A stretch of 64,000 nucleotides of DNA from Lutraria lutraria. Taxonomy: Eukaryota > Mollusca > Bivalvia > Venerida > Mactridae. The translations under genes were made by a program, and so were the position numbers. Positions 49,284-59,500 of the stretch are shown in pieces (positions within the stretch are counted from its first letter, which is position 1; every line of letters starts with the position of its first letter). The notes beneath the pieces are model-generated. The model was not told the origin of the DNA, searched no databases, and was given only the letters and a program-made list of their open reading frames with translations. The stretch lies in NCBI GenBank assembly GCA_964023205.1, contig OZ026840.1, forward strand, positions 30,110,199 through 30,174,198, in the 5' to 3' direction.

Positions 49284-49750
49284 AGTAAAAGTCCCGGAGT
49301 TATCAAATCTGAGATCGGTCTCCCATAATTTTATATAGTTTGTCTTTGAATTTATAAATTATGATAGCACTCATTCTTTATTCAATAGGCAAATTGATAA
49401 GAACAGGCCCCGAGATTATAAAACTTGAGATCGGTCTCCAATCTCAAATATCATATTTTGAATTTTAATGATTCTAAGTTAATTATGATCAGACAATAAT
49501 GATATTATCGATGCATTGGCCTGACAGTATAATTGATCTTAATAAGTATTAATTTAATAATCAGCTCTATCTTTTCAACCATAATACTTTGAGACTGGAA
49601 TTGAGATTTGAGCTTGAAGACCGAACTCTAGTTTTATCACCTCGAGGACTGTTCTTAAAACCTCCAAATACGGTGTCTTTTCAATCAAAATAATTTGAGA
49701 ATCAAGATGAGATTCGAGATCAAAGACTGCTCTTAAGTTTTATAACCTAA
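49284..49750. mobile_element. Nested inverted-repeat elements of the 'GAGATTTGAG' family
   Basis: ataaaacttgagatcggtct plus ccaatctcaaat at 49417-49450 is mirrored by gagatttgagcttgaagacc plus gaactctagttttat at 49610-49645, giving arms of about 40 bp. Partial copies flank it on both sides (49290 and 49700). The core carries gatcagacaataatga as in the 23.44-kb copy. Confidence 0.65.
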
Positions 49751-50494
49751 GGGTCTGCATTTTTATACGCATCTGTCCAGTGCCACTAAAAATGTTACTA
49801 GTATAAAAACAATATTGCCCGATTATTCTTCTTTATTTGATAGTTGCCCTAGTTACTTAAATTCGTTTCACGACACATTTTGAAAAAAGGCAAGAGTTGT
49901 TGCCCTTGTTTGAAAATAGAATAATATTAATTTCTGCTGATATTTCATTGTTCTATATGTTTCTTCTTAAACTTTGATTGGTACTGTTTTTTTGCATCTC
50001 TTTATTGTGAATTTTCATTAAAATATAGTTTTTCTTATCAAATCCTTGAAACACAAGATACTACCATAGACTCCAAGGCAGATTTCAGGGGACAAATCGG
50101 GCATCATTAAGACAAGACGCCCTAAGCGACTTTATATAAATAACTTAAAGGTTTTGTATGATTTAAATCACTATTCAAACCGGAAGTGGGCGTAATACTT
50201 CTAGACAAGGAGCAAAAAGTCAACATAATTGAAGATATTTTTAACAAACGATGCTAAAACAGGTATAATAATGCAAAATAAAAGTGATTTTGAAGATAAG
50301 AATGGAATGGTTTCAATAACACCCTCAATAAGGAATTATCCGACTTTATGTGCTTGAAATATCGTGAATCGGGAAAAAAGATTTAAATTGCATTAATTTA
50401 ATACAGAAATCGTATACACCCAGCATATTTGAATTCCTGGTCATTATGATCTCTGATTGGCATTGTTCAATATAAGCAAATATTTATGAATAGT

Positions 50495-50600
50495 TCGTGG
50501 TCTAGTGGTTATAGTCTCCGACAATATAATCACAATTCCCTCATCGTCATAGGTTTGAATCCCAATAGGAAACCAAAGGAAAATTCAGTCTTGGATTGAA
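50495..50600 (+). mobile_element. tRNA-derived SINE-like copy, family C
   Basis: gttcgtggtctagtggttat (A-box-like) and ataggtttgaatcccaatag (B-box-like). Confidence 0.5.
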
Positions 50601-51309
50601 CCAACAAGATTTGAAGCAGAGAAAAAACTTACAATGGTTTTGAATGAATTGTCCTATATATACATTGTAACGTAACTTCACTTAGCAACCAATTGAAATT
50701 CAACGACATCCTCATCATATCGACCACCTACTGTCGGATCAGCCTTATATTTCTTTTATATTCAAATCAGATAGAGGGACCACCTCAAAATAAAAAACCG
50801 TTTTGTTTAATACACAAATGTAGTCATAATATTGAGGTTTATTTGTTATTAAAACAACATTTTCATTTTCGTTCATCGGTTTATTAGTCGGGTCGAAGTT
50901 GACTGGTATCATTTTTACAATGGGACCTAACTCTTCAATCAACTAAAATAGATCGTCCAGTGGTTGTTTCCCTTACTAATTAAAATTTCTCAATTTTATA
51001 CCAAATGCTATCGAATGTCGACTGTTACACATAGGTATGCACTGTACGAACCGTTTAGACTTTCAAAGTGCTCAGAAAACCGTACATCAACCATGGTTGT
51101 ATAATTATATCTATTAATCGAGTGATATGCTATTCAAATCTAAAAAAGAAGTAATTGTCAAAGCTGATAATGATCGTTGAACAAAAATGGTGAAAAATTG
51201 GAATAAATATTAAAAAAACAAATATCAATATCGCTTTGTTAAAAAGTGTTTTGTGGCGTGAGATTCTTAATTAGTCGGTCGTATACATCTTTGTTTTAGT
51301 ACTGTCCTT

Positions 51310-51490
51310 ATCAATCGGAACTCCCCGGCGCTTGTCATAAGAAAAGTACCTCGGACATAATAGGCAGGCCGCCATTTTGTTGTTGTTGTTCACGGGCTAG
51401 TTTTGAATCCAACGATAGAAACAACCTGTTTCTCTTTCAATGGGAACTTGATGCCAAGTTTATCAATCGCGAGCGATAAACACCTTTGAA
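51310..51490. repeat. Dispersed repeat, copy 2
   Basis: Matches 38.80-39.00 kb: cggcgcttgtcat, ataataggcaggccgccatt, gtttctctttcaatgggaac, tttatcaatcgcgagcgata. Confidence 0.65.
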
Positions 51491-52079
51491 AGTCTGTAAT
51501 TCTAAGAATGATTCTTGAAAACTAGTACCTAGTGTTGACAAAGTAGTGACCGGAAACTGCATACTCAAAATTTGTAACCCTACACTTATGTACGAGGCGT
51601 ATCTCTCAGTTACGGATGTGCCCGAGTTTTTGCGTAAATAATTTGGTATGTGTCTTCAAAAAGTGTCCATTCCTATATTTTTGTTATTTACGCTAATACA
51701 GATGTTCTGTTTCATCCCAGGTGTAGACCAATTTTCAAAATAAACAGAAAATTGGTCGAGCGAAACTTCAATGATACAACATTTATTTGAATAAATGGCA
51801 TATAAACCAGCAATTGTAACTTCACTGTCTATTGAGTTCGACATATAAAATACTGCATTAATGTGAAATTCAAAACCAAAACCATAATAATTATTTGTAA
51901 ACGTTTATATATAATTTGATAGAAAGATATTTATTTCAAACATAAGGCATAAAGCCCAACAGTTTATAATACGTGTATAATTGTACATTGCATATACATT
52001 TAATACACTTAATAATGTTTCATTTTCAGATAAGAGTACAAGTCATGTAGTTCGATAAATCTTGGTAAAAGGTTTTGTT

Positions 52080-52345
52080 TATTATAGTGTCACCCCTATT
52101 GAAAGGGCAAGCCAAGTTGGCTTATTAGACACCTATCTTATGTTCGCACAGTAACTCCCGAATCCCTTCTCCTTTTTGCCGGGTGCCTGGCTGAGATGGG
52201 CCTACGGTAACCATTATTTAACTAGCTGGCGGCTCATCAACCGACCGCATCAGTTCTAACCCAATCTCCATTGGGGTTCGAACCTTCGATCTCCCACTCC
52301 GAAGGCGGACACTCTAATCACCCGACCACGGTTGCGGTACATGTG
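52080..52345 (-). mobile_element. tRNA-derived SINE, family E, near full length
   Basis: The minus strand starts ccgcaaccgtggtcgggtga and reaches a strong B box aaggttcgaaccccaatgg about 40 bp later, then an unrelated body of about 180 bp with gccagctagttaaataatgg and ccaacttggcttgcc. Confidence 0.6.
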
Positions 52346-52427
52346 GTCTTCTCAAATAAGATTATTTATTGATATAATATTATATCAATAATCGTTTACA
52401 GACAGCATGAAGACGTTTCTTGTAACT

Positions 52428-52567
52428 ACAGTCATTCCTGCGTTAGCGGTCACCTCCGAATAAATACCACCCTGTAAATAAGGGCGATTCTTTTACAAAC
52501 CGTCATTGATTATTTAGAACAAAATGACCTCTGAATAAAAGCCACCTAACAATAAAGCACAGGTTTG
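52428..52567. mobile_element. Inverted-repeat element, 'GGCCACC' family, copy 6
   Basis: Left end acagtcattcctgcgttagc, right end cacaggtttgactct, with accgtcattgattatttaga and acaaaatgacctctga inside. Confidence 0.6.
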
Positions 52568-52944
52568 ACTCTAGGACACGTCCAGAATTTATCTAACGGA
52601 TAATGGTTTAGAGAGAACCAGTTGTTTCCTTGGTTAGGACCGTGATAAGGCAAAAAGCAAACGGCAAATCGTACGTTCTGCAAAGGGATGGGTGTTGAAA
52701 ATCAATGTTGCGATATATTGCGTTCTTTACTACGATATTGCAATAAATTGCAATATATTATGAATACTTATTTCACAATATAAAATATATAAAACATAGA
52801 CTCTATCTACTGTATTAGTTGCACAACTTTCATTGGAACGTGGCTCACTTTAATGAATTCGGTCTGTCCTACTTTAACTTGTGCAATCTTAACTTAAAAA
52901 GATCTAGGTTTCCTTTCTGTTTTATGGTACATCGCAAACTATTG

Positions 52945-53145
52945 GACATGTATCTCTCACTGATAGAGGGTCGTGGCTTCGAGCCCAGCTACCGACCATG
53001 TCTCTTTATGTGAGAAAGTAGGCAGCTACATACGGAAGATGGGAGTCTAGTACTGTTTCTTCCCATGAACGATGGTTAGATGAACTATCCGCCTCAAATG
53101 ACTCTAACTATTGAAAAGGGGCGTAAAACTCAAACAAACAAACAA
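52945..53145 (+). mobile_element. tRNA-derived SINE, family A
   Basis: ctctcactgatagagggtcg, ggcttcgagcccagctaccg, accatgtctctttatgtgag, aagtaggcagctacatacgg and a 3' ggggcgtaaaactcaaacaa end with short caaa repeats. Confidence 0.7.
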
Positions 53146-54303
53146 AACATGTAGCGTGTATCTAACAGAAAGAAAAACTCCAACATGTAACGTGTATGAA
53201 ATATTCTGTTAATTCTAAGACTCAATGTTAATTGATATAAACTAGTGATATATTAATTTGTAGTAACACAAAATAAAGTGCGTATGACCAATCTCACCGA
53301 AGTTGCTTCCTATAAATTAATATAAAATGTACACATGTTTAAATTAATCAAGTGTATAAAAAGGTATAACCGTTTGTTGAGAAGTCTAATGTCCTTAAAG
53401 TGTATCAATGATAATTATCTGAATGTGATAAGAATCATACCCAAATGCTTAAATTTTGATCATGAATTTTGGAAGCGACCTGTAAAGTAAAATTAAGATG
53501 CTATAAATAGAAATTAAAGGGAGATAACTCGGAAATTTAAAACCATGAAATTCAAACATTTTCAATGTTTAATCAGGCGTAGGCGTCATCCTTTAGATGA
53601 AAATACATTGATGTTTCTTTTTGTGCGAAAGCGAGCGGGGCATGTTTGAATTCGACCTTTTGAATCATTAAACAGCCGAACAGAATGTTACGAAACACTT
53701 TATTGATAACTGGTAACATTAATCTAGTTTGTTACATTTCAGTTTTTGTAAACTCGTTTCAGAAAGCACAACAATGTGAATTTACTTTCAAGTTTTTTAA
53801 AATGAGTTTGTTGCAAAATCTGTTCTCCTTAATGTTGGCGATAATTGTCTCATGTCTTAAAATAATCATCCACTTCGTACCCGCTTACACGTGATTATAT
53901 CCTTCCGCTTTTGTTTCTTTTTTCGACTTCAACTTTAAGTGTGTTTTCCAATTTATGCAGGGATGGGTAATCATTTATGAAGGCTAAAGGTATCACATTA
54001 CAAAAATAACAACGGAATCATATTTCAGGATGGCCTGATACAATAATGAATAATTTGTTGGCTCTTAAAACTATAAATAAAGATCAAGTTGTACATTAAT
54101 CGAAATTTAGGACATTATTGTTCAAGCAGTGTTACTTGATAGTACTTTTATGTCGGTCGTTACATTTTTTACGTAAACAAAGCAACCATTTATCATAAAA
54201 GTCACGTAAATGTATGCTACGCGTAAGGATGGAAGACTTCAAAACACAAAAATGTACGCTTAACAGTGACTTTGCACATTATTTTTTACGCAATGCTACA
54301 ACA

Positions 54304-54476
54304 ATTCGTTGCAATTCCTGAATGGTCCGGTGCAATTCCTGAATGGTCCGGTGCAATCCACGAAATGTCTGGTGCAATTCTTGAAATGTCCGGTGCAGTT
54401 CTTGAATGATCCAGTGCAATTATCGAATGGTCAGGTGAAATTCTTGAATGGTCCGGTTCAATTATATAATGCTAAG
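54304..54476. repeat. 21-bp tandem array, about 8 degenerate copies
   Basis: Unit gtgcaattcctgaatggtccg with substitutions in most copies. No frame of note. Confidence 0.8.
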
Positions 54477-54827
54477 ATATAATTGAAGATGGTGCGGCGA
54501 AATTTCTACATAGCCTGCACCGTTCGAAATACTAGTAGTCAAGTAGATCTGAACATAACAGTAGTATAGTTTTTATAATTAAAATTTAATACTATTAAAA
54601 TTGTCCTTCTATGTTATAAAACAGGGAATAAATTATATTCTCTTTTTGCTCAAAACTGAATTGTAGATGTTACGTCCGCAATATATGGTTCAGACAGGAA
54701 AAGGACGAAAGCCGCGTTTATCAAACCGCAAATACGATGTTTTACTCGCAAACAGCTATAATAAACTAATACTCATAAGTATAATTCGTCTAGAAAAATC
54801 GCACAATATAATATTATACTAATATAC

Positions 54828-55036
54828 CTGACTAAGCTGACTTTGGAATAATGCGTAATATTTCACAGTATGTCCATACTCGTGGACCAATTCGTTATAA
54901 GTACCACGGTAAGGATCAGCACTGTTACATACTATGTTGTCATCAAGAATAGCCGTCTCTTGTCCTCCTGTTCCAGCAAGACTGCTATATTTTCGATCAT
55001 CTAATGTGCATGAGGTTTTGCAAATACCAGTACAAC
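54828..55036 (-). CDS. Single exon of a zinc metallopeptidase (HEYGH motif), partial gene
   Basis: A 209-nt open stretch bounded by acceptor ctttcgtctag and donor gtatat, entering in phase 1 and leaving in phase 0. It encodes 69 residues that open CTGICKTSC, then DDRKYSSLAGTGG, DDNIVC, DPYRG and NELVHEYGHTVKYYAL. HEYGH (codons 51-55, DNA 54870-54884) is the HExxH zinc-binding and catalytic helix of zincins. The context (a conserved Cys, D-x-Y-R-G, then HExxH in a helix) resembles secreted mollusc and cnidarian zincins of the lethal-factor-like (M34-like) fold, from memory only. No start, stop or neighbouring exon was identified with confidence, so it may be part of a long-intron gene or a stranded relic. 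Confidence 0.65.
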
Positions 55037-55219
55037 CTAGACGAAAGTCGAAGACGGGTGAGCAATTTAATTGACAGATGTAAAGCGTTTTACTTCTAAG
55101 TCGTAAAATTGTTTGTTCCTGAATATATGTTCATTAAAATTGGACAAGTAGGTAAAGATTGGTAAAACAAGAGTGTCAGGTCACAAAATACGCACGTCAA
55201 GGGCCATAACTCTAAAGTG

Positions 55220-55400
55220 TCTGGGTCGATTTGGTTATATCGAATTTGGCCGAGATCTCATGGCCATTAACATTTTCATCAAGTTTAGTGAGGATCCGAA
55301 TAAAACTGTTTGAATTAGAGAGCGGACACTATTGTGGACGAAGCCCGCCCGCCAACCCGCCCGCCGTGGGTGTTCCAATATTACGACCCGTTTTTTACAA
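55220..55400. repeat. Dispersed bivalve-type repeat
   Basis: Contains tcgaatttggccgagatctc, aacattttcatcaagtttag and tttgaattagagagcggaca in the order I associate with an abundant repeat of bivalve genomes (from memory). The two opposing short open frames over it are shadows. Confidence 0.45.
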
Positions 55401-56524
55401 ACAGACGTATAAAAACGGGAAAGTTCATAATTATCATATCGTTTCATCAGGCCTCATAAAAATAGGGTCGCAGGGATAAATTAGGACAGGTCAGGTACTA
55501 GTAACCAGAAATAAACAATCTTTATGCTTAACCATGTAAGTAAATATTAAAATGTATGTATGTATATAAGTCCTTGACAAGGAGCAAAATCCATTCCCTA
55601 TAAACTGGTTTGCCTTATAAAATGGGATTTTGATTTTTTAATGAGTCGGTTGAGTATCTAGAAATCAACATTTTTAGGACGGACTAATTGGATGTTTTTT
55701 CACCGTTTGATGTGCGTTTTTTTAAGTATGGATATACTATTTTGAGATATTTTTATATGAAAAGCAGTAGCTCATCTCGTTTATTTTTAGATTTTATCTA
55801 CTCCGCAGTAAGCGGTACGCGGAAAAGCAGTAACACCGAAGAATACCACTGTACATAAACTGTTACATACAGGTTTCAAGTAGAGTTGGTCAGGTTAAAT
55901 TAACCGATATCCGATGATAAAAGAAGCAAGTTTAAATCAGACTTTAATTAAATGCCGTAGTGGACATTTGCATTGGTGGATTTATATGCAATGTATATGA
56001 AGAATTGGAGCAGAAAATTGATGGTTTCGCACCATATATTTTTTTAGCAAGCACCAGTTTTATTTCGGTGTACTCGTGTAAATTTGTTCCCAACATATTT
56101 CGTCGGGGGATTACATAGCCAAAGAGCTTTTCTGACACAATCATTTTGATGCTGTATTTGCGGTACTCGGGAGGCGGATATTATCAAGTCTAAATTGTTT
56201 CGATATTCATCCGTAGAGTACACTATTTATTATTTCATGTATAAATGTACGTATATTTAACATATGTACCTGAATTATTTGGGCTAATAAACAAACACCG
56301 AAATAAATTCGATCTGCAGAAAAATACATCCTTAACAATACTGGTCTGTACATTATTTGGCCGTAGAAAACTATTTGATTTGTACCGCCCTAGTAAGCAT
56401 AATATCATTTACTATGTTTACTACATTTCTTGTGATAATTTAGACTTGTCGCTACTAAAAGACGGAACGGAACGGAACACTAAAATGCGGGACATACAAT
56501 ATTTACAAACACTAAAGAAAACAC

Positions 56525-56775
56525 AGGACAGTGACATTATATGATAGAAAACACAGAACAGTGATATTATATGATAGAAAACACATAACAGTGATATTAT
56601 ATGATAGAAAACACATAACAGTGATATTATATGATAGAAAACACGGAACAGTGATATTATATGATAGAAAACACAGAACAGTGATATTATATGATAGAAA
56701 ACACAGAACAGTGATATTATATGATAGAAAACACAGAACAGTGATATTACATGTATATGATAGAAAACACGGAAC
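56525..56775. repeat. 30-bp tandem array, about 8 copies
   Basis: Unit gatagaaaacacagaacagt plus gatattatat. The period is a multiple of 3, so frames on both strands stay open; they carry no domain. Confidence 0.9.
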
Positions 56776-57202
56776 GTACAAAAAAACGTGTACTGACGTA
56801 TAAAAAGTTCAAGAAAGATTAGTACAATGTACAAGCAAAAACTTGCTTACAAGTCTAATTGATTGGTGCAGTGTGAGACAGATATTGAACTATGTATCTG
56901 TTTATCATTATTATGAAGTATTCTTTAGAGACAATCTATGGGACAGTTCTGTGATTCTGTGTAATGGTTTATAAGGAAAATCGGCAGAAATTGTGCTGTC
57001 TTCTTTTATAGTTTGCCATCTGCAATAGATCATGAATATATAATTATGAGTAATGAAGTCTATACATGAATAATATTCGGTATAATAGCGGGATAAATCC
57101 ACAGTAATATGGTGGTGTTGGCTCTCTTACGATGCCGATGGTGCCAGCACCTTGTCGATGACTAAATCACATTTGAACAAATGTATGTCGTTTTAAACCG
57201 AC

Positions 57203-57320
57203 CTCTGTGAACTATTTTTTGTGTTGAGGCAAACATGTGAGGTTGGGTCTGTGTTGCATGCACGATTATGAGGGACAGCATCCACTTCACGGAAGGAATC
57301 ACTCCAGATGTTTCTCACTC
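57203..57320 (-). CDS. Candidate small exon, unidentified
   Basis: A pyrimidine-rich acceptor (tgttttctttcaccag) is followed by an open stretch reading VRNIWSDSFREVDAVPHNRA then CNTDPTSHVCLNTKNSSQR. It reaches either a weak donor gtcggt or, three codons on, a TAA stop. Base composition is less AT-rich than the surroundings and two cysteines are present. No family is recognised. Its phase (2 out) does not join directly to the zincin exon. It could equally be part of an unrecognised repeat. Confidence 0.25.
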
Positions 57321-57428
57321 CTGGTGAAAGAAAACACGTGAGTTGACATAAATAAAGTGATTACATTTATGCGACATTTTGGGAGCATGTGTCACCAGAA
57401 GATAAACAACTGGTCATCTCGATTTAAT

Positions 57429-57570
57429 ACAGCAAAACCTGTGTACAAAGGCCACCCTTGTATAAGACATAATGTGACCTTTATCGGAGGTCATTTAGTT
57501 CTATATAACCAATGATGGTTTTGGAAATATGTATGTGTTCGGAGGTGGCCGCTAACACAGGCTTGACTGT
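57429..57570. mobile_element. Inverted-repeat element, 'GGCCACC' family, copy 7, best preserved
   Basis: Left end acagcaaaacctgtgtacaa followed by aggccaccc; right end ggtggccgctaacacaggct followed by tgactgt. The ends are imperfect inverted repeats of about 26 bp and the whole is about 142 bp. Confidence 0.7.
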
Positions 57571-58419
57571 TCAAATATTCGCACCAACATAGGTTACATG
57601 ATAATTATTGTAGTAATTTTTAATGACTTTGCTATACAGATAATTGTGACGCCATTTTGTATAATGCTCTGAAGAATTAGGAAAGAAAACCGGTTGGTGA
57701 TTTTAAAATATATATCAAATGCCTATGTGATGTTAATTATTTACGCCGATGACTATGTAAACAATGTCCCTTGGTGTCATTATTGAAACATGTTGAGGAT
57801 CATTTGAAATTAGTTTGTGTCTTAGATAACCATCTTAAAGATAAGAATGTCGCAAAAATGTACTTTTACATACCTATACTTAACATATATTTCATATATT
57901 TGATAAACTTTTAAAAATATTAAGGGGAAAATGCAGCATTTACATGTATGTATTGCCAATATCATGTCATTGCAATTTTATGTATGCAATTGTATGTTCA
58001 CATTGACCTCAGCCCCTACTGATTTCAAATAAACTCATTATATCATACTGATATATACTTATTACAAGAAATCTATAGTTTACAAAAATTGGAATTATGA
58101 TTCACAAATTTACAGGCATGAAGTGGTATAAAGAAATAGGATCATTCATTGCAAGTACAATGTACACTTATCCAATAAATGTCTGAGTCCTGCTTACGTT
58201 CTAACAACTCGGCAGTTCATCTACATGCCAAGTTAATCACGTTATAAATTATGGCACACATTATGGCAAACAAGGGAGGCAATTTGTTATGCAAGATTAG
58301 CTTCCCTTTAAATGGTACATTTCTATTTAGGATATTACACTATAAGAAATTCTCAATTATACACTTTTATATCATAAATATGTTGATCATTAACAGACTG
58401 ATGTAAATGTTGACTTATA

Positions 58420-58535
58420 TACAACCTCTCCAGAGCGGCCCTCACTTGAGCAACCCCCTCCCTTCAATAACAACATGTTTTTTTCTCACAGCATGATTTA
58501 TCTATATAAGTTTAACCTCTCTAGAGCAATACCAT
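58420..58535. mobile_element. Short inverted-repeat element related to 21.87 kb
   Basis: acaacctctccagagcggcc at the left and taacctctctagagc at the right resemble the ends at 21.87-22.03 kb, but both copies of the end here point the same way, so it may be a rearranged copy. Confidence 0.35.
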
Positions 58536-58890
58536 GATATTATTAAAGCAAAGTAACGGACCTGGCATTTTTCAGCACGACAATGCAAGGCCTCACAAGG
58601 TGCATATAACCACACAACCACTTACTCAAAATAACATTAACGTATTACCTTGGCCCGCTTTATCCCCGGACATGAACCTAATAGAACACATAGAATGGGA
58701 TGAATTGGGTCGGAGTGCCAGGTCCAGTCATCAAACTGATACCATAAATGACCTTCAAAAAACACTACTATTAGAATAGCAACGAATTCCTAACGCGCTC
58801 ATACCACGTTACGTAAATTCAATGCGACGTATTCTGCAATGCATTCGGAATGTCACATTAGTTACTAATGATTTTTGCGCAGTCAGTAAT
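58534..58890 (+). pseudogene. Tc1/mariner transposase relic, C-terminal part
   Basis: Reads FQHDNARPHKVH, then LPWPALSPDMNLIEHIEWDE and LGRSARS. The second catalytic Asp (HDNARPH) and the Glu (NLIEH) are separated by 34 residues, the DD34E spacing of Tc1-type transposases. WPALSPDMNLIEH is the family signature. Signs of decay: an extra codon between IEH and WDELG, a stop at about 58777 where the frame should go on, then QRIPNALIPRYVNSMRRILQ in the same frame, matching the usual Tc1 end. The N-terminal DNA-binding part and first Asp are absent. No clear inverted ends were seen. Confidence 0.85.
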
Positions 58891-59278
58891 TTCTTGTTTC
58901 CAAGTGCTGTGTGATCATTTTAAATTTTCATTCAGACTCCCTTAACTGAATTATTCATAAAAATGTGCAATATATGATTTTGGATCCAAATAATTACGCA
59001 GAGACAACAATAAAAATTATGACATTGAAGCTTCGAGAACAGAAAAAATATCCCTAATATAAATTGATCAACAAAATAATTACGTACTTTTGAATTCTAT
59101 GTAATTATAATGTTTTCATTTTTGGTCAGTATATATGGACGGTTAATTTCTTGTATCAGACGCTATGTTTTAATATAACAGTCGGCTTTATGAGTGTTCT
59201 AAAGTCAGTGTAAAACCCTATCCTTAGTAAGATACTAATTAAGACAAGTAAAATCTGACATAAAGGGATTTGAGTAAA

Positions 59279-59500
59279 GAGATTTGAGAGCCAGGATTTC
59301 AGTACTAAAATATGAGAGTCAGGATTTCAGTACTAAAGTTTGAGAGACAGGATTTCAGTACTAAAATTTGAGAGTCAGGATTTCAGTACTAAAATTTGAG
59401 AGTCAGGATTTCAGTACTAAAATTTGAGAGTCAGGATTTCAGTACTAAAATTTGAGAGTCAGGATTTCAGTACTAAAATTTGAGAGACAGGTTTTGAATG
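59279..59500. repeat. 28-bp tandem array, about 8 homogeneous copies
   Basis: Unit gagagtcaggatttcagtac plus taaaattt. It passes directly into the 110-bp higher-order array to its right. Confidence 0.9.

Larger units (their letters stand above)
47899..54827. other. Flank upstream of the PAN/CUB gene
   Basis: Between the signal-peptide exon and the zincin exon. Holds SINEs (48.1, 48.7, 50.5, 52.1, 52.9 kb), inverted-repeat elements (49.3-49.75, 52.4 kb), a dispersed repeat (51.3 kb) and a 21-bp array (54.3 kb). The promoter of the PAN/CUB gene should lie at its left edge, but no clear core element was identified. Confidence 0.6.

Noticed and set aside
50745..50942. A minus-strand 65-residue frame with an acceptor-like ctattttag and phase 0 entry, matching what the zincin exon would need
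   Set aside because: Weak polypyrimidine tract, AT-driven composition and no resemblance to the expected zincin continuation; frames of this size are common by chance here.
55944..56144. A 66-residue minus-strand frame near the zincin exon
   Set aside because: Composition looks more protein-like than most, but there are no clear splice sites or family; kept out as unsupported.
56421..56834. 137-residue frame with repeated FCVFYHIISL
   Set aside because: 30-bp tandem array read in frame; three frames and both strands are open.
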